64,000 nt of DNA from Aminivibrio pyruvatiphilus (GCF_004366815.1 NZ_SORI01000016.1:1-64000), one strand, 5' to 3'. Counted from the first letter of the stretch, positions 8,683-18,326 are shown. The notes: generated from the sequence alone by a model not told the origin. Numbers and translations are program-made.

Positions 8683-9431
8683 TCCTCTCGGTGAACGGAA
8701 TCTCCTTCGCCTACAGGGGAGTGCCTGTGCTCGAGGACGTGACCTTTTCCCTTGCCGAAGGAGAGATGGCGGCGCTGCTGGGCCCCAACGGCACGGGAAA
8801 AACGACCCTGCTGAGGACGATCAACGGCATTCTCCGCCCCGCGGGGGGTACGGTGCTCATGGAGTCCAGGGACGCCCATGTTTGCCCTCCCCGGGAACGG
8901 GCGAAGTTTTTCGCCTACGTTCCCCAGCGTGGGGAACCGGTCAGGCTCACCGTCTTCGACGCCGTGCTGCTCGGCCGCCGGCCCCACCTGGGGTGGGCCG
9001 TGGAGCGGCGGGATCTGGAAAAGGTGGAGTCCGCCCTCGAAAGCCTCTCTCTTGAACGGTTCGCCCTCCGCTATCTTGACGAGCTCAGCGGAGGGGAGTT
9101 CCAGAAGGTCCTCCTGGCCCGTGCCCTGGTCCAGGAACCCCGGGTACTGCTCCTCGACGAGCCCACGAGCAGTCTCGACCTGAAAAACCAGCTCGACATG
9201 CTGGCCGCCCTCAGGAAAGTGGTCAAGGGGCACGGCGTGGCCGCCCTCCTGAGCCTCCACGACCTGAACACCGCCTTCCGGTACGCCGACAGGCTGCTCT
9301 TCCTGAAGGACGGATGCATCCGGGGGATGTTCCTTCCGTCGGAGGTTCCGGGGGAAATCATCGCCGATGTCTACGGCGTGCCCGTGGACATCGTCCGCCA
9401 CAAAGGCGTCCCCCTGGTGGTGCCGTCGTGA
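8679..9431 (+). CDS. ABC importer ATPase (FecE/BtuD type)
   Basis: A 250-residue cytoplasmic ATPase. Walker A GPNGTGKTT lies near residue 34, signature LSGGE near 135, Walker B VLLLDEPTSSLD near 155 and the switch His in SLHDLN near 190, so all catalytic elements are intact. It powers the FecCD-type importer with the two preceding genes. ATG 8679 overlaps the permease stop. The operon ends here; a GC-rich hairpin follows at 9438-9465 but lacks a T tract. Confidence 0.92.
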   Translation: MILSVNGISFAYRGVPVLEDVTFSLAEGEMAALLGPNGTGKTTLLRTINGILRPAGGTVLMESRDAHVCPPRERAKFFAYVPQRGEPVRLTVFDAVLLGRRPHLGWAVERRDLEKVESALESLSLERFALRYLDELSGGEFQKVLLARALVQEPRVLLLDEPTSSLDLKNQLDMLAALRKVVKGHGVAALLSLHDLNTAFRYADRLLFLKDGCIRGMFLPSEVPGEIIADVYGVPVDIVRHKGVPLVVPS

Positions 9432-10023
9432 CTTCCGGCGCCCTCTTCCGCCCGGAAAAGGGCGCAGCGTTCACTTCTCCGGCAATGCACGGGAAAAACC
9501 TTTCTTGTTTTTCATTCCCTGCATCACCCCCGCAAGGGCTCCGTATCATAGCACGGAACAACATACACTTCCTTTTCTGATTACCGTGCCCTGGAACATG
9601 CTTTCCGAATAGATCATTTACACAACAAGAGGCGGCGTATTGTATGCCCCTCCGGTCAATCAGCATCCTCCGCATGCATATATAGAAATTTTTGCATGTT
9701 TATGGTCATGTGATATGATGCATTGTATTAACATAAAATTCACTTCATCTGTTTCTGTCTTGTATTCCAGGTATTTGGAGTGGCTGAACGCAACGAACCG
9801 TTTCCTCCGGCTGCAGGAAAAACAGGCATGAGGAATACACGGCGCCATCGAAGGGTCTAATGCCGCACTCCCGGCTCCGTCCGTCGGATTCGGAAGTGTG
9901 GCATTTGTAAAGTTTCCGGTTCCGGGATTTTCCCCCTGAAAAGAATTATGTAATTCACGGACGATCAAACGAAGCGACTCTCGACGAAAGATTGCCTATC
10001 CTGACCGAAAGGCGGTGAATACG
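9432..10023. other. AT-rich intergenic region before the hybrid kinase
   Basis: About 590 nt with no supported gene. A short open frame at 9640-9831 has no ribosome site or coding character. A GC-rich hairpin (GCGCCCT at 9438-9444 with AGGGCGC at 9459-9465) may end the ABC operon. The stretch 9660-9780 is markedly AT-rich for this genome and holds a promoter at 9692-9719. A transcript from there would have a leader of about 300 nt, in which a regulatory RNA cannot be excluded. Confidence 0.45.
9692..9719 (+). promoter_or_regulatory. Promoter upstream of hybrid histidine kinase
   Basis: TTGCAT at 9692-9697, 16 nt spacer, TATGAT at 9714-9719, within an AT-rich patch. The next gene on this strand starts at 10024. 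Confidence 0.4.
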
Positions 10024-12609
10024 ATGTTCAATACCTTATACCGTCTTGGAGCGGCCCGCTTCCTCCTGTACTTCGCCGCAGTGTTCCTTCTTTCCGGGAC
10101 GGGACCATCCTGCGCTTCTCCGCAGTATGAAGAATTCAACTGGGAAGCTCTTCCGGTGCACCTCCTCTTTGAAAACCACGGAGCCCCCATGATGCTGCTC
10201 GACCCGGAGACGGGGGTCATCCTCCACGCAAACCGTGCTGCGCGGATTTTCTACGGCTACCCGGATCTCTCAGGAATAAATATCAGCCGGATCAACACCC
10301 TTTCTCCCGAGGAGATTTACCGCGAGATGCAGCGGGCGCGCAGCCAGAAGGAGAACCACTTCAACTTCCGCCACAGACTGGCGGACGGTTCCGTCCGGGA
10401 CGTGGAAGTCTACTCCTACGCCGTCACCGTTGAGGGACGGGACCTGCTTTACACCGTGGTAATCGACCGGACGGAGGTAGCCGCAGCCCTTGGGGCGCTG
10501 AAAAAACGAAACTTATGGATCGTCGGACTGCTGGTCGCCGCCATTCTGGCCCAGTCCGGCGTTCTTCTGCTGCTGTCGAGGGCTGTGGCACGCCGGAAAA
10601 AAGCGGAGAGCGCACTCGAAAAGCAGCTCGCTTTCGCCCGCTCGCTGATCGAAGTCATCCCCAATCCTGTCTTCGTAAAAGACAATACGGGGCGCTGCCT
10701 GAGCTGCAATGAGGCTTACAGGAAAATGACGGGACAGCCGGAGCAGGAAATACCTGGAAAACCCGTCCAGGATATTCATTCCATGGAGAAAGATGACGAA
10801 TGCTGGGAAAGGGACGATGAAGCCCCTGTTTCACATGGAACACGGAAATATGAACGGCAGACGATGAACAAGGCTTCGGGTGAACGCAGAACCGTTATTT
10901 TCAACGAGGCTCCCTTCCTTGACGAAAGAGGGGAAATTGCGGGCCTCGTCGCCGTCATCACCGACATTACGGAACGGAAGCGGGCCGAGGAGGATCTCCG
11001 GAGAACCCGCGACTACCTCGACAAGCTGATCCAGCATGCCAACGCACCGATCATCGTGTGGGGCAGGGATTTTCGAATCATTCGGTTCAATCACGCCTTT
11101 GAGCACATGACAGGATATTCCGCCGATGAAGTGCTCGGCCGTCGGCTTGACATCCTCTTTCCCGACGGAAGCCGCGAACAGTCTCTCGAACTGATAGAGG
11201 AAACTCTCGGCGGGGAATTCTGGGAGATGGTCGAGATACCTATCAGGCGCAAAAGCGGCGAAATCCGCTTTGCCCTGTGGAATTCGGCAAATGTCTTCGC
11301 CGACGACGGAGCCGACCTCATTGCCACCATCGCACAGGGTGTCGATATCACCGAACGAAAGCTCGCCGAGGAACGGCTCCGGGAGACCCTTGCCAACACC
11401 CGCGTGCTCCAGAAGGAAGCCGAGTCCGCCAACCGGGCGAAATCGGCCTTCCTGGCAAACATGAGCCATGAAATACGCACGCCCCTCAACGGCGTCATGG
11501 GCTTCATCGAGCTGCTCGCTGATACGCGGCTCGACGACACCCAGCGCGAGTACATAGGCCATATCAACACCTCCGCCCATCTTCTGCTGGATATTATCAG
11601 CAACGTTCTCGACATTTCAAAAATCGAGGCGGAGCGGTTCGAGCTGAATCCCGTTCCGTCGGACATTCGCCGGCTGATTGAATGCTCCCTCGTTCCCGTC
11701 CGTACATCCGCCGACAAAAAGGGCATTCTGCTTTCCGCACGAGTGGAGGAGAACGTTCCGGCGAACGCCGTCTTCGACCCTGTCAGGCTGGAACAGGTAC
11801 TCGTCAACCTGCTGAGCAACGCCGTCAAGTTCACGGACAGGGGAAGCGTGGAACTTCTGCTGAGCTTCGCCCCGCTGGCGGAAAACCGGGGAGCCTTCAC
11901 CTTCTCCGTCAGGGACACCGGTATCGGTATTTCGCCCGGGGAGATTAAGCACATCTTCGACCCCTTCTACCAGGCTGACTCGTCCAAAACGCGAAAATAC
12001 GGCGGAACCGGGCTCGGACTTTCCATATCCCGGCGCCTTCTGCAGCAGATGGGAAGCTCGCTCGAGGTGGAGACCGCTCCGGGCCGGGGAAGCAGATTCT
12101 TCTTCACTGTGTGCCTGCCGTGCGAATCAGGAACGGAAGAGGCAATTCCGGCAGACCGCAATGCCCTTCCCCAGGGAAACCCAGTCCCGTCCGGGACCGG
12201 GAGCTTAAAAGAAAAAGCCGTCATACTCATTGCCGAGGACGAGCGGGTGAACAGGAAGATGCTCTCCCTACTCCTCTCAAAACTCGCCCCTTCCGCCTCC
12301 CTGGTACAGGCCGAAGACGGGGAACAGGCCGTCGCCCTCTTCCGGGAACACAGGCCGGACCTCGTTTTCATGGATCTCCAGATGCCCGGGAAAGACGGTT
12401 TTCAGGCGACCGCCGAAATCCGGGCGATGGAGACGGAAAAGACTCCAGCGGAGAGGCGTTCCTTCATCGTCGCCATCACGGCAGACGCCCAGCGGGAAAC
12501 CAGGGAAGAGTGCCTCGCCCGGGGGATGGACGCCTACCTCCCGAAACCGCTGCAAAGGGAAGAAATCAGGGCAGTCCTCGATCACTGCCTCGGAACGGAG
12601 AGACCATAG
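10024..12609 (+). CDS. Membrane-bound hybrid sensor histidine kinase with PAS domains and receiver
   Basis: An 861-residue protein. ATG 10024 is preferred over GTG 10015 because AAAGGCGG lies 8 nt before it. Order: hydrophobic N-terminus (about 10-28), a PAS-like domain, a transmembrane segment near 165-185, then two more PAS domains (about 205-325 and 335-450) with PAC-like ITDITERK and GVDITERK ends. HisKA follows with His482 in NMSHEIRTPLNG, then HATPase with NLLSNAVKF, DTGIGIS and GTGLGLSIS. A C-terminal receiver has acidic AEDE, phosphoacceptor Asp784 in FMDLQMP, and a PKPLQ lysine. The intact parts imply phosphorelay activity. No cognate response regulator or phosphotransfer gene is adjacent, so the target is unknown. 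Confidence 0.93.
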   Translation: MFNTLYRLGAARFLLYFAAVFLLSGTGPSCASPQYEEFNWEALPVHLLFENHGAPMMLLDPETGVILHANRAARIFYGYPDLSGINISRINTLSPEEIYREMQRARSQKENHFNFRHRLADGSVRDVEVYSYAVTVEGRDLLYTVVIDRTEVAAALGALKKRNLWIVGLLVAAILAQSGVLLLLSRAVARRKKAESALEKQLAFARSLIEVIPNPVFVKDNTGRCLSCNEAYRKMTGQPEQEIPGKPVQDIHSMEKDDECWERDDEAPVSHGTRKYERQTMNKASGERRTVIFNEAPFLDERGEIAGLVAVITDITERKRAEEDLRRTRDYLDKLIQHANAPIIVWGRDFRIIRFNHAFEHMTGYSADEVLGRRLDILFPDGSREQSLELIEETLGGEFWEMVEIPIRRKSGEIRFALWNSANVFADDGADLIATIAQGVDITERKLAEERLRETLANTRVLQKEAESANRAKSAFLANMSHEIRTPLNGVMGFIELLADTRLDDTQREYIGHINTSAHLLLDIISNVLDISKIEAERFELNPVPSDIRRLIECSLVPVRTSADKKGILLSARVEENVPANAVFDPVRLEQVLVNLLSNAVKFTDRGSVELLLSFAPLAENRGAFTFSVRDTGIGISPGEIKHIFDPFYQADSSKTRKYGGTGLGLSISRRLLQQMGSSLEVETAPGRGSRFFFTVCLPCESGTEEAIPADRNALPQGNPVPSGTGSLKEKAVILIAEDERVNRKMLSLLLSKLAPSASLVQAEDGEQAVALFREHRPDLVFMDLQMPGKDGFQATAEIRAMETEKTPAERRSFIVAITADAQRETREECLARGMDAYLPKPLQREEIRAVLDHCLGTERP

Positions 12610-12668
12610 AGAGGAACAACGAATTCCGGCCCCCGGCGAAAAAAGGTTGAGCCGGAACAGCATCCCCC

Positions 12669-13040
12669 TCAGGGCAGGATCCGGACCTTTTTCAGCGACC
12701 TGCCGCAGTCCCGCAGCACCGTGGCGTCGCCTTTGATCCTGCCCAGGAGGGCTCCCGGCGACGCCATTTTCGGCTCGCTTCCGGAACTTGCCGGGGTGGG
12801 GCCGAAAAAGATGCACAGGGCGTTGCCCGCGGGCCAGAGAGCCACGTCGCCGATTTCGAAGACGTCCTGGAGTCTGTCGGCGCCGGAGTCCACCTTTTCA
12901 TTCAGGGTGCCGTAAAACTCGTCGCCCCAGCGGGACATGGAAATCTCCTGGGGCAGCGTCTTCACAAGGTTCCGGGCGGCGTCACCGCCGCAGAGCTCCA
13001 CTTCGAAGGTGTGCTTTTCCGTCTGGATGATCTTGATCAC
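12669..13040 (-). CDS. Cyclophilin-like fold protein
   Basis: A 123-residue protein if it starts at GTG 13040, where AAAAGGAGG lies just upstream; an ATG at 13070 would add ten residues but has no ribosome site. The pattern (VELCGGDAARNLVKTLPQEI-MSRWGDEFYG, then IGDVALWPAGNALCIFFGPTP) matches the small bacterial cyclophilin-like family typified by Thermotoga TM1367. That family has the cyclophilin barrel but no demonstrated prolyl-isomerase activity. The gene is divergent from the HAD phosphatase gene. The function is unknown. Confidence 0.75.
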   Translation of the reverse strand: MIKIIQTEKHTFEVELCGGDAARNLVKTLPQEISMSRWGDEFYGTLNEKVDSGADRLQDVFEIGDVALWPAGNALCIFFGPTPASSGSEPKMASPGALLGRIKGDATVLRDCGRSLKKVRILP

Positions 13041-13111
13041 GGGCCTCCTTTTCGATTTATCCGCCTTCATTCTATACCACGGCCGGACGCTGTATGCAGA
13101 AGAGGGATCCG

Positions 13112-13120
13112 TGGTACAAT
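13112..13120 (+). promoter_or_regulatory. Extended -10 promoter for the HAD hydrolase gene
   Basis: TGG-TACAAT (hexamer 13115-13120) is an extended -10. Initiation near 13127 would leave a 30-nt leader before ATG 13157 and argues against starting the protein further upstream. Confidence 0.45.
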
Positions 13121-13156
13121 TTAAGAAAACGGAACCGAAGGGAACGTGGGATCAGC

Positions 13157-13894
13157 ATGATGGAATCTCCCCTGGCTTTTCTCGCCGGAGAGAAAGAAAC
13201 ATCCTCCGGCCCCGTCAGGCGAACTCTGGAGTTTGCCCTTTTCGACCTGGACGGAACCCTCATCGACAGCGAAGACAATCACTACGAAAGCGACCGGATC
13301 CTCCTCTCCCGGCGGGGCATTTCCTTCTCCAGGGAAGACAAGGCCGCCTACGTGGGAAAGGACATCTACGAGATGGTCCGGCGCATCAGGGCCAACTACG
13401 GCCTGGAGGACGACGTGCAGGCCCTCGTGGACGAGAAGAACGCCCTGTACCGGAAGATCGCGCTTACGTCGAGCAGGCTCTATCCGCCCATGCAGCCCCT
13501 TCTGGAAGGACTCGCGGAAAGAGGGCTCCCCATGGCGGTGGCCACGGGATCCAACAGCGCCATCGCCTCGGAAATCCTTGACGTGCTGGGCGTCCGCTCC
13601 TTTTTCACCCATATCGTCTCCTCGTCGGAAGTCCGCCGGGGAAAGCCCGCACCGGACATCTTTCTCGAGGCCGCCCGGAGAATGAACAGGGCCCCTGAAG
13701 CATCAGTGGTCTTCGAGGACACGAAATACGGCGTGGAGGCGGCCCTGAACGCGGGAATGACCTGCGTCGCCCTGCCCGCCCCCGGTGAGAGGACCGACGA
13801 TCCGCTCTTCCGGAAAGCCTCATACCTCGTATCCGGAGGACCTGACGCCCTGGACACGGGCGACTTCTTCAGATGGCTCGACCCCCTTCTGTAA
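13157..13894 (+). CDS. HAD-family phosphatase (phosphoglucomutase/phosphatase-like)
   Basis: A 245-residue cytoplasmic enzyme. Start ATG 13157 (or 13160) is chosen because a promoter lies at 13112-13120, inside the longer reading frame. HAD motif I is FDLDGTLIDSE, motif II is AVATGSNSA, the motif III lysine is in RRGKPAPDIF, and motif IV is VFEDTKYGVEAA. A helical cap lies between motifs I and II. This is the beta-phosphoglucomutase / DOG-phosphatase / CbbY-like subfamily, which hydrolyses or isomerises small sugar phosphates. The substrate is not predictable. It stands alone between its own promoter and terminator. Confidence 0.85.
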   Translation: MMESPLAFLAGEKETSSGPVRRTLEFALFDLDGTLIDSEDNHYESDRILLSRRGISFSREDKAAYVGKDIYEMVRRIRANYGLEDDVQALVDEKNALYRKIALTSSRLYPPMQPLLEGLAERGLPMAVATGSNSAIASEILDVLGVRSFFTHIVSSSEVRRGKPAPDIFLEAARRMNRAPEASVVFEDTKYGVEAALNAGMTCVALPAPGERTDDPLFRKASYLVSGGPDALDTGDFFRWLDPLL

Positions 13895-13900
13895 CCGCCC

Positions 13901-13934
13901 GCCCTCCCCGGGAAATCCGCGGGGAGGGCTTTTC
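13901..13934 (+). terminator. Rho-independent terminator after the HAD gene
   Basis: GCCCTCCCC (13901-13909) pairs with GGGGAGGGC (13921-13929), followed by a T run at 13930-13934, seven bases past the stop codon. Confidence 0.85.
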
Positions 13935-14008
13935 TCTCCCGAGGATCCCGGGGCCCCAGGACCCGGCACTATTGAGAACAATGGATTCTGCCTGGGGCAT
14001 TCTTTTCC

Positions 14009-14017
14009 TGATATAAT
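14009..14017 (+). promoter_or_regulatory. Extended -10 promoter for the GGDEF-EAL gene
   Basis: TGA-TATAAT with a consensus hexamer at 14012-14017; no clear -35 box. It lies between the HAD terminator and the start codon at 14074. Confidence 0.5.
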
Positions 14018-14073
14018 ACCGCCACGGCCCGGAAAAACCTTTCCGGCCCACAGACCCGGAAGGAGCGTCTCCC

Positions 14074-16566
14074 ATGGCGGAAAAACCGCAGGCTGCGGCA
14101 GACAACATGGAAAAGGTCGTTCAGTCCGCCGGAGAGCGGGTGTTCTTCCGCACCTTCCTCCAGACCATGGCTCCTGTTTCTCTGCTCCTGGTCCTCCTTT
14201 TCGCCGTTATCTTCGGTGTTCTGCTCCCCCTCCTCGAAAAAAGCCACATGGCGGAAAAAAGAAATCTCTGCAAAAACCTCATACTGGTGCAGCTCCATTA
14301 TCTCGACGCCCTGCACAGGGAGGAACTCGCCGGGAACATCCCGCCGGGGGAGGGACAGGCCCGGGCTCTCGCCCGCATCCGCTCCCTCCGCTTCGGCGAG
14401 GAGGACAAGGACTACTTCTGGATCCTCGGACCCGAAAGAACTCTCCTCGTGCACCCCTACCGGACCGACCTCGAGGGCGTGAATCCCGACACCGCCGCCG
14501 GCCCGGACGGCGTTCTTCTCCGCCAGCTCTTCGACAGGATCGAAATCGCCGTCTCGTCCCCCGAGCGGGGAGGAATAGTGGATTACCAGTGGCACTTCAA
14601 GGACGATCTGAACTCCATCGCCCCGAAAACATCCTACGTGGCCCTTTTCGAACCGTGGAACTGGATCGTGGGAACGGGAGTCTACATCGACGACGCGGAA
14701 AAAAGCATCGCCGCGTGGAAAATGCGGTTCGTGGCCGCAGGGCTCCTTTCCATCGCCGCCGCGGGGGCGGTCTCCCTCTTCCTGAGCATCAGGGCGGCCA
14801 TCCTGGGAAAAAAGGCAGCCCAGGCAGACCTCCTGGACCGGAGCCTGAAGGAAAAAAACAGTGAGCTTGCCCGTTCGGAGAGCCAGCTCGCCCTCATCAC
14901 CCAGATCTACCGGAACGCCGCCGAGGGAATCATCATCACAGACGCAGCCGGACGCATCCTGGAGGTCAACCGGGCCTTCTGCGCCATCACGGGGTACGGT
15001 CCCGAAGAACTGATAGGCAACACCCCGGACATGCTGAAGTCGGACAAGCACGGCCCCGACTTTTACCGGGAAATGCGGGACGCCCTCAGGCAGGACGGCC
15101 ACTGGTCGGGAGAGATATGGGACCGGCGGAAGAACGGAGAGGCCTTCCCCTCCAGGCTGAACATCTTCGCCTACAGGGACGGCGAGGGAAAAGTGACCCG
15201 CCACATCGGCGTCTACCAGGATCTGAGCGAGCTCCACCGGAGCCGGAACCTGCTGCAGCACGAGGTGAACCACGACGGCCTGACGGGCCTGCCCAACCGC
15301 TTCCTTTTCCATGACAGGCTCTCCCTCGCCCTCTCAAGGGCCCGGGAGAAGCGGCGTATCCTCTCGGTGGTCATGATCGGCCTGGACCGGTTCGGCGCAG
15401 TGAACAAAACCCTGGGCTACCCTGTGGGGGACGGGCTGCTCCAGGAAGCGGGGAAGAGGCTCGCCGGTGCGGCCGCCGAACCCGGTGCCGTCGCCCGCTT
15501 CGGCGGGGACGAGTTCGTCGTCCTGCTCACCGGGGGAGGCACCTATTCCTCCTGCCTCCGGACGGTGGAACGGATGCTCGCGGCTCTCAGGAACACCTTT
15601 TCCGTGGGGGACCATTCCTGCAGGATCACCGCCAGCGCCGGAGTCACGTTTTTTCCCCGGGACGGGGAATCCCCGGAGGAACTTCTCCAGAACGCATCCC
15701 TCTCCATGGAGCGGGCCAAGCGGGAAGGGGGGAACACCTGGAGGCTGTTCACCGAAGACCTCGACAGGAAAGTCCAGCACAGGATGCGCCTCGAAGCCGA
15801 CCTTCGGAGGGGATTCGACGCCGGGGAGTTCCACCTTTTCTACCAGCCCAGGATCAGCCTGGAAGAACGAAAAACCGTGGGGCTGGAGGCCCTGCTCCGC
15901 TGGACTTCGGGGGACGGGACCATGATCCCTCCCGACGCCTTCATCCCCCTGGCGGAGGAAATCGGTGAAATCCGCGCCCTCGGCGCTTTCGCCCTTGAAA
16001 AGGTCTGCCTCCAGTGGGTGGAGTGGTCCGCCCGGGGCATGGAAATTCCCGTGGCGGTAAACCTCTCGGCGAAACAGATATCGTCGCAGTCTTTCGTGAG
16101 AGATGTCCTGGAAACCGTTGACCGGACGGGCATGAACCCCTACCTCCTCCAGTTCGAGATCACCGAGTCCGCCTTCATGGAGGACCCGGACCACGCCCAG
16201 GAAGTCATGGCGGAGCTGGGAGCGAAGGGGATCCGCTTCTCCCTGGACGACTTCGGCACGGGTTTCTCCTCCCTCTCGAAGCTCCGCATGCTGCCCATAT
16301 CGGAACTCAAGATCGACCGATCCTTCATACTGGACATGGAAAGCGAAAAAACCAGGGGTGTGGTCTCCACCATGATCCATCTCGCCGGAAGCCTGGGGAT
16401 GGAACTGACCTTCGAAGGCGTGGAAACCAGGGAACAGCTCGAAAAGCTGAGAAGCCTCATTCCCGGGGGGATGTCGGCTTCCATCCAGGGCTACCTCTTC
16501 TCCCGGCCCCTGCCGCCGGAGCGGATTCCCCAGTTCCTCGCCTCGGAGCTTCCGGACGTTTTCTGA
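14074..16566 (+). CDS. Cache-PAS-GGDEF-EAL c-di-GMP turnover protein
   Basis: An 830-residue inner-membrane signalling protein. One transmembrane helix (about 30-52) and another (about 213-235) bracket a periplasmic single-Cache domain with DYFWILGPE and WIVGTGVYID. A PAS domain follows (about 270-390). GGDEF is intact at 477-481 (FGGDEFVVLL) and the EAL domain begins at LEALLRW (604-610), with DDFGTGFSSL and ELKIDRSFI further on, so both synthase and phosphodiesterase activities look possible. No RxxD inhibitory site is seen five residues before GGDEF. Start ATG 14074 follows AAGGAG. It probably adjusts c-di-GMP in response to a small extracytoplasmic ligand; an HD-GYP enzyme lies at 47-48 kb. 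Confidence 0.93.
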   Translation: MAEKPQAAADNMEKVVQSAGERVFFRTFLQTMAPVSLLLVLLFAVIFGVLLPLLEKSHMAEKRNLCKNLILVQLHYLDALHREELAGNIPPGEGQARALARIRSLRFGEEDKDYFWILGPERTLLVHPYRTDLEGVNPDTAAGPDGVLLRQLFDRIEIAVSSPERGGIVDYQWHFKDDLNSIAPKTSYVALFEPWNWIVGTGVYIDDAEKSIAAWKMRFVAAGLLSIAAAGAVSLFLSIRAAILGKKAAQADLLDRSLKEKNSELARSESQLALITQIYRNAAEGIIITDAAGRILEVNRAFCAITGYGPEELIGNTPDMLKSDKHGPDFYREMRDALRQDGHWSGEIWDRRKNGEAFPSRLNIFAYRDGEGKVTRHIGVYQDLSELHRSRNLLQHEVNHDGLTGLPNRFLFHDRLSLALSRAREKRRILSVVMIGLDRFGAVNKTLGYPVGDGLLQEAGKRLAGAAAEPGAVARFGGDEFVVLLTGGGTYSSCLRTVERMLAALRNTFSVGDHSCRITASAGVTFFPRDGESPEELLQNASLSMERAKREGGNTWRLFTEDLDRKVQHRMRLEADLRRGFDAGEFHLFYQPRISLEERKTVGLEALLRWTSGDGTMIPPDAFIPLAEEIGEIRALGAFALEKVCLQWVEWSARGMEIPVAVNLSAKQISSQSFVRDVLETVDRTGMNPYLLQFEITESAFMEDPDHAQEVMAELGAKGIRFSLDDFGTGFSSLSKLRMLPISELKIDRSFILDMESEKTRGVVSTMIHLAGSLGMELTFEGVETREQLEKLRSLIPGGMSASIQGYLFSRPLPPERIPQFLASELPDVF

Positions 16567-16590
16567 AAACAGAGAAATTTCCCTCCCCCA

Positions 16591-16618
16591 TTGCACTCCT
16601 GCGAAAAAGCCTTATTAT
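16591..16618 (+). promoter_or_regulatory. Promoter of the opgG operon
   Basis: TTGCAC at 16591-16596, 16-nt spacer, TATTAT at 16613-16618. It is placed after the GGDEF-EAL stop codon and about 50 nt before the opgG start at 16671, so the glucan genes can be transcribed on their own. Confidence 0.6.
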
Positions 16619-16670
16619 GATGTATCTGATTTCACAACCGGTCCGGAAATCCGGCCAAGGAGGGTCCTTC

Positions 16671-18326
16671 GTGCTTCCCTGCATCCAGCACCACCGCCCA
16701 TACCGTCAGATAGCCGTCGCCGCGTTCCTCGCGGCGGCGTTTTGCTTGCTTCCCGCCTGCTCCCGGGCATCTGAGGAGCCTCCACCCGCCCGGGCGGCGG
16801 CTCTGCCCTTCTCCTTCGACGATGTGAAGAACAAGGCTGAAGAACTGGCATCCCGCCCTTTCGAGGACCCGGAGGGTCAGGTTCCCGATTTTCTTCTGAA
16901 CATCAGCTACGACCAGTGGCGGAAAATCCGGTTCCGACCTTCGGAAGCTCTGTGGAGGGACGAAGGTCTGCCCTTCGAAGTGCAGTTTTTCCATCCCGGC
17001 CTTTTCTACAACCGCCTGGTGGCCGTCAACATCGTTGACCGCGGCCAGGCGGCCAAAATCCCCTTCTCTCCGTCCGCCTTCGAATACGGGGATGAGGAAT
17101 TCGCCGCGAAGGTCGCCGGGACGCCCCTTGATTTCGCCGGTTTCCGCATCCACTACAACCTGAACACCGGAAAGTACAAGGACGAGGTCGCCGTCTTCCT
17201 CGGGGCCACCTACTTCCGTGCCGTGGCCCGGGACGTGCAGTACGGCCTGTCGGCCAGGGGGCTTGCCGTGGACACGGCCCTCCAGTCCGGGGAGGAATTT
17301 CCCTACTTTCGGGAATTCTGGATTGAAAAGCCCGGGGAGGACAGCGATTCCATCACCGTCCACGCCCTCCTCGACAGTCCGAGCCTCGCAGGAGCCTGCA
17401 CCTTCACCATCACTCCGGGAAAAGAGACGGCCATGGACACCGAGTGCGTCCTTTTCCTGAGGAAGGACGTCCAGAAGCTGGGCATCGCCCCCCTGACGAG
17501 CATGTTCCTCTACGGGGAGACGGAAAACGGCCGGCAGGGGGATTATCGCCCCGAGGTCCACGATTCCGACGGCCTCCTGGTCCATACAGGGTCGGGGGAA
17601 TGGATCTGGCGTCCCCTGGCCAATCCGGAGCGCCTCGCCGTGGTGCCCTTTCCTCTGGAAAATCCCGCCGGTTTCGGCCTGATGCAGCGTGACTGGGTTT
17701 TCGACCATTACCAGGACCTGGAGGCCCGGTACGAACGGCGCCCCTCCCTCTGGATAGAGCCCCTGGGGAACTGGGGACCGGGACGGGTGGAACTGGTGGA
17801 AATTCCTTCGGAACTGGAGATCCACGACAATATGGTGGCCTACTGGGTTCCCGAAAAAATGGCGGAGAAGGGTCCTGACGGCCGGCCCGTCAGCGACGTC
17901 CGGAAATACCCCCGGAAGATGTCCTTCGCCTACCGGATGCGGTGGCTGAATCCCAGGGAAACCCTCCACACCATTGGAAGGGCGGCGGCGACCCGGATTG
18001 CCGCAGGCCCCCGGGACGGAAGCCTTCGCTTCATCCTGGATTTCGAGGGAGGAGAGCTGGAGAACCTGCCGGCAGACGCCGGGCTGACAAGCGTGGTCAC
18101 CCTGGACGAGGGGGCCAGGCTTCTGGAGAAACAGCTTCACAAGAACGAAGCCACAGGGGGATGGCGGCTCGTCCTCACCGTCGCCGTAGAACCGGAAGGG
18201 GCATTCAAGACCCTCTTCCCCACGGCCCCGGCGCGGCCCCTCATTCGCCTTTCCGCCCTGCTGAAAAAGGGAGAGAACCTCCCCGAGCCTCTCACGGAGA
18301 CGTGGACCTATGACATCCGCCCCTGA
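16671..18326 (+). CDS. opgG: Glucan biosynthesis protein OpgG/MdoG
   Basis: A 551-residue exported protein. GTG 16671 lies 7 nt after AAGGAGG and opens a signal peptide (about 1-33). LPAC-S near its end could be a lipobox, so lipid attachment is possible. The mature part has the OpgG/OpgD start (FDDVKNKAEELA), YDQWRKIRFRP and FHPGLFYNRLV, and a C-terminal immunoglobulin-like domain. The family acts in the periplasm on osmoregulated periplasmic glucans made by OpgH, introducing branches or trimming the backbone. The gene overlaps the next one by 17 nt, and an opgH copy follows. OpgG and OpgD cannot be separated by eye; the operon position favours OpgG. Confidence 0.92.
   Translation: MLPCIQHHRPYRQIAVAAFLAAAFCLLPACSRASEEPPPARAAALPFSFDDVKNKAEELASRPFEDPEGQVPDFLLNISYDQWRKIRFRPSEALWRDEGLPFEVQFFHPGLFYNRLVAVNIVDRGQAAKIPFSPSAFEYGDEEFAAKVAGTPLDFAGFRIHYNLNTGKYKDEVAVFLGATYFRAVARDVQYGLSARGLAVDTALQSGEEFPYFREFWIEKPGEDSDSITVHALLDSPSLAGACTFTITPGKETAMDTECVLFLRKDVQKLGIAPLTSMFLYGETENGRQGDYRPEVHDSDGLLVHTGSGEWIWRPLANPERLAVVPFPLENPAGFGLMQRDWVFDHYQDLEARYERRPSLWIEPLGNWGPGRVELVEIPSELEIHDNMVAYWVPEKMAEKGPDGRPVSDVRKYPRKMSFAYRMRWLNPRETLHTIGRAAATRIAAGPRDGSLRFILDFEGGELENLPADAGLTSVVTLDEGARLLEKQLHKNEATGGWRLVLTVAVEPEGAFKTLFPTAPARPLIRLSALLKKGENLPEPLTETWTYDIRP

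Noticed and set aside
9640-9831. 63-codon ORF in the gap before the hybrid kinase
   Set aside because: No ribosome-binding site, no conserved pattern, and it overlaps the promoter region.
10015-10023. GTG 10015 as start of the hybrid kinase
   Set aside because: It overlaps the ribosome-binding sequence that is well spaced for ATG 10024.
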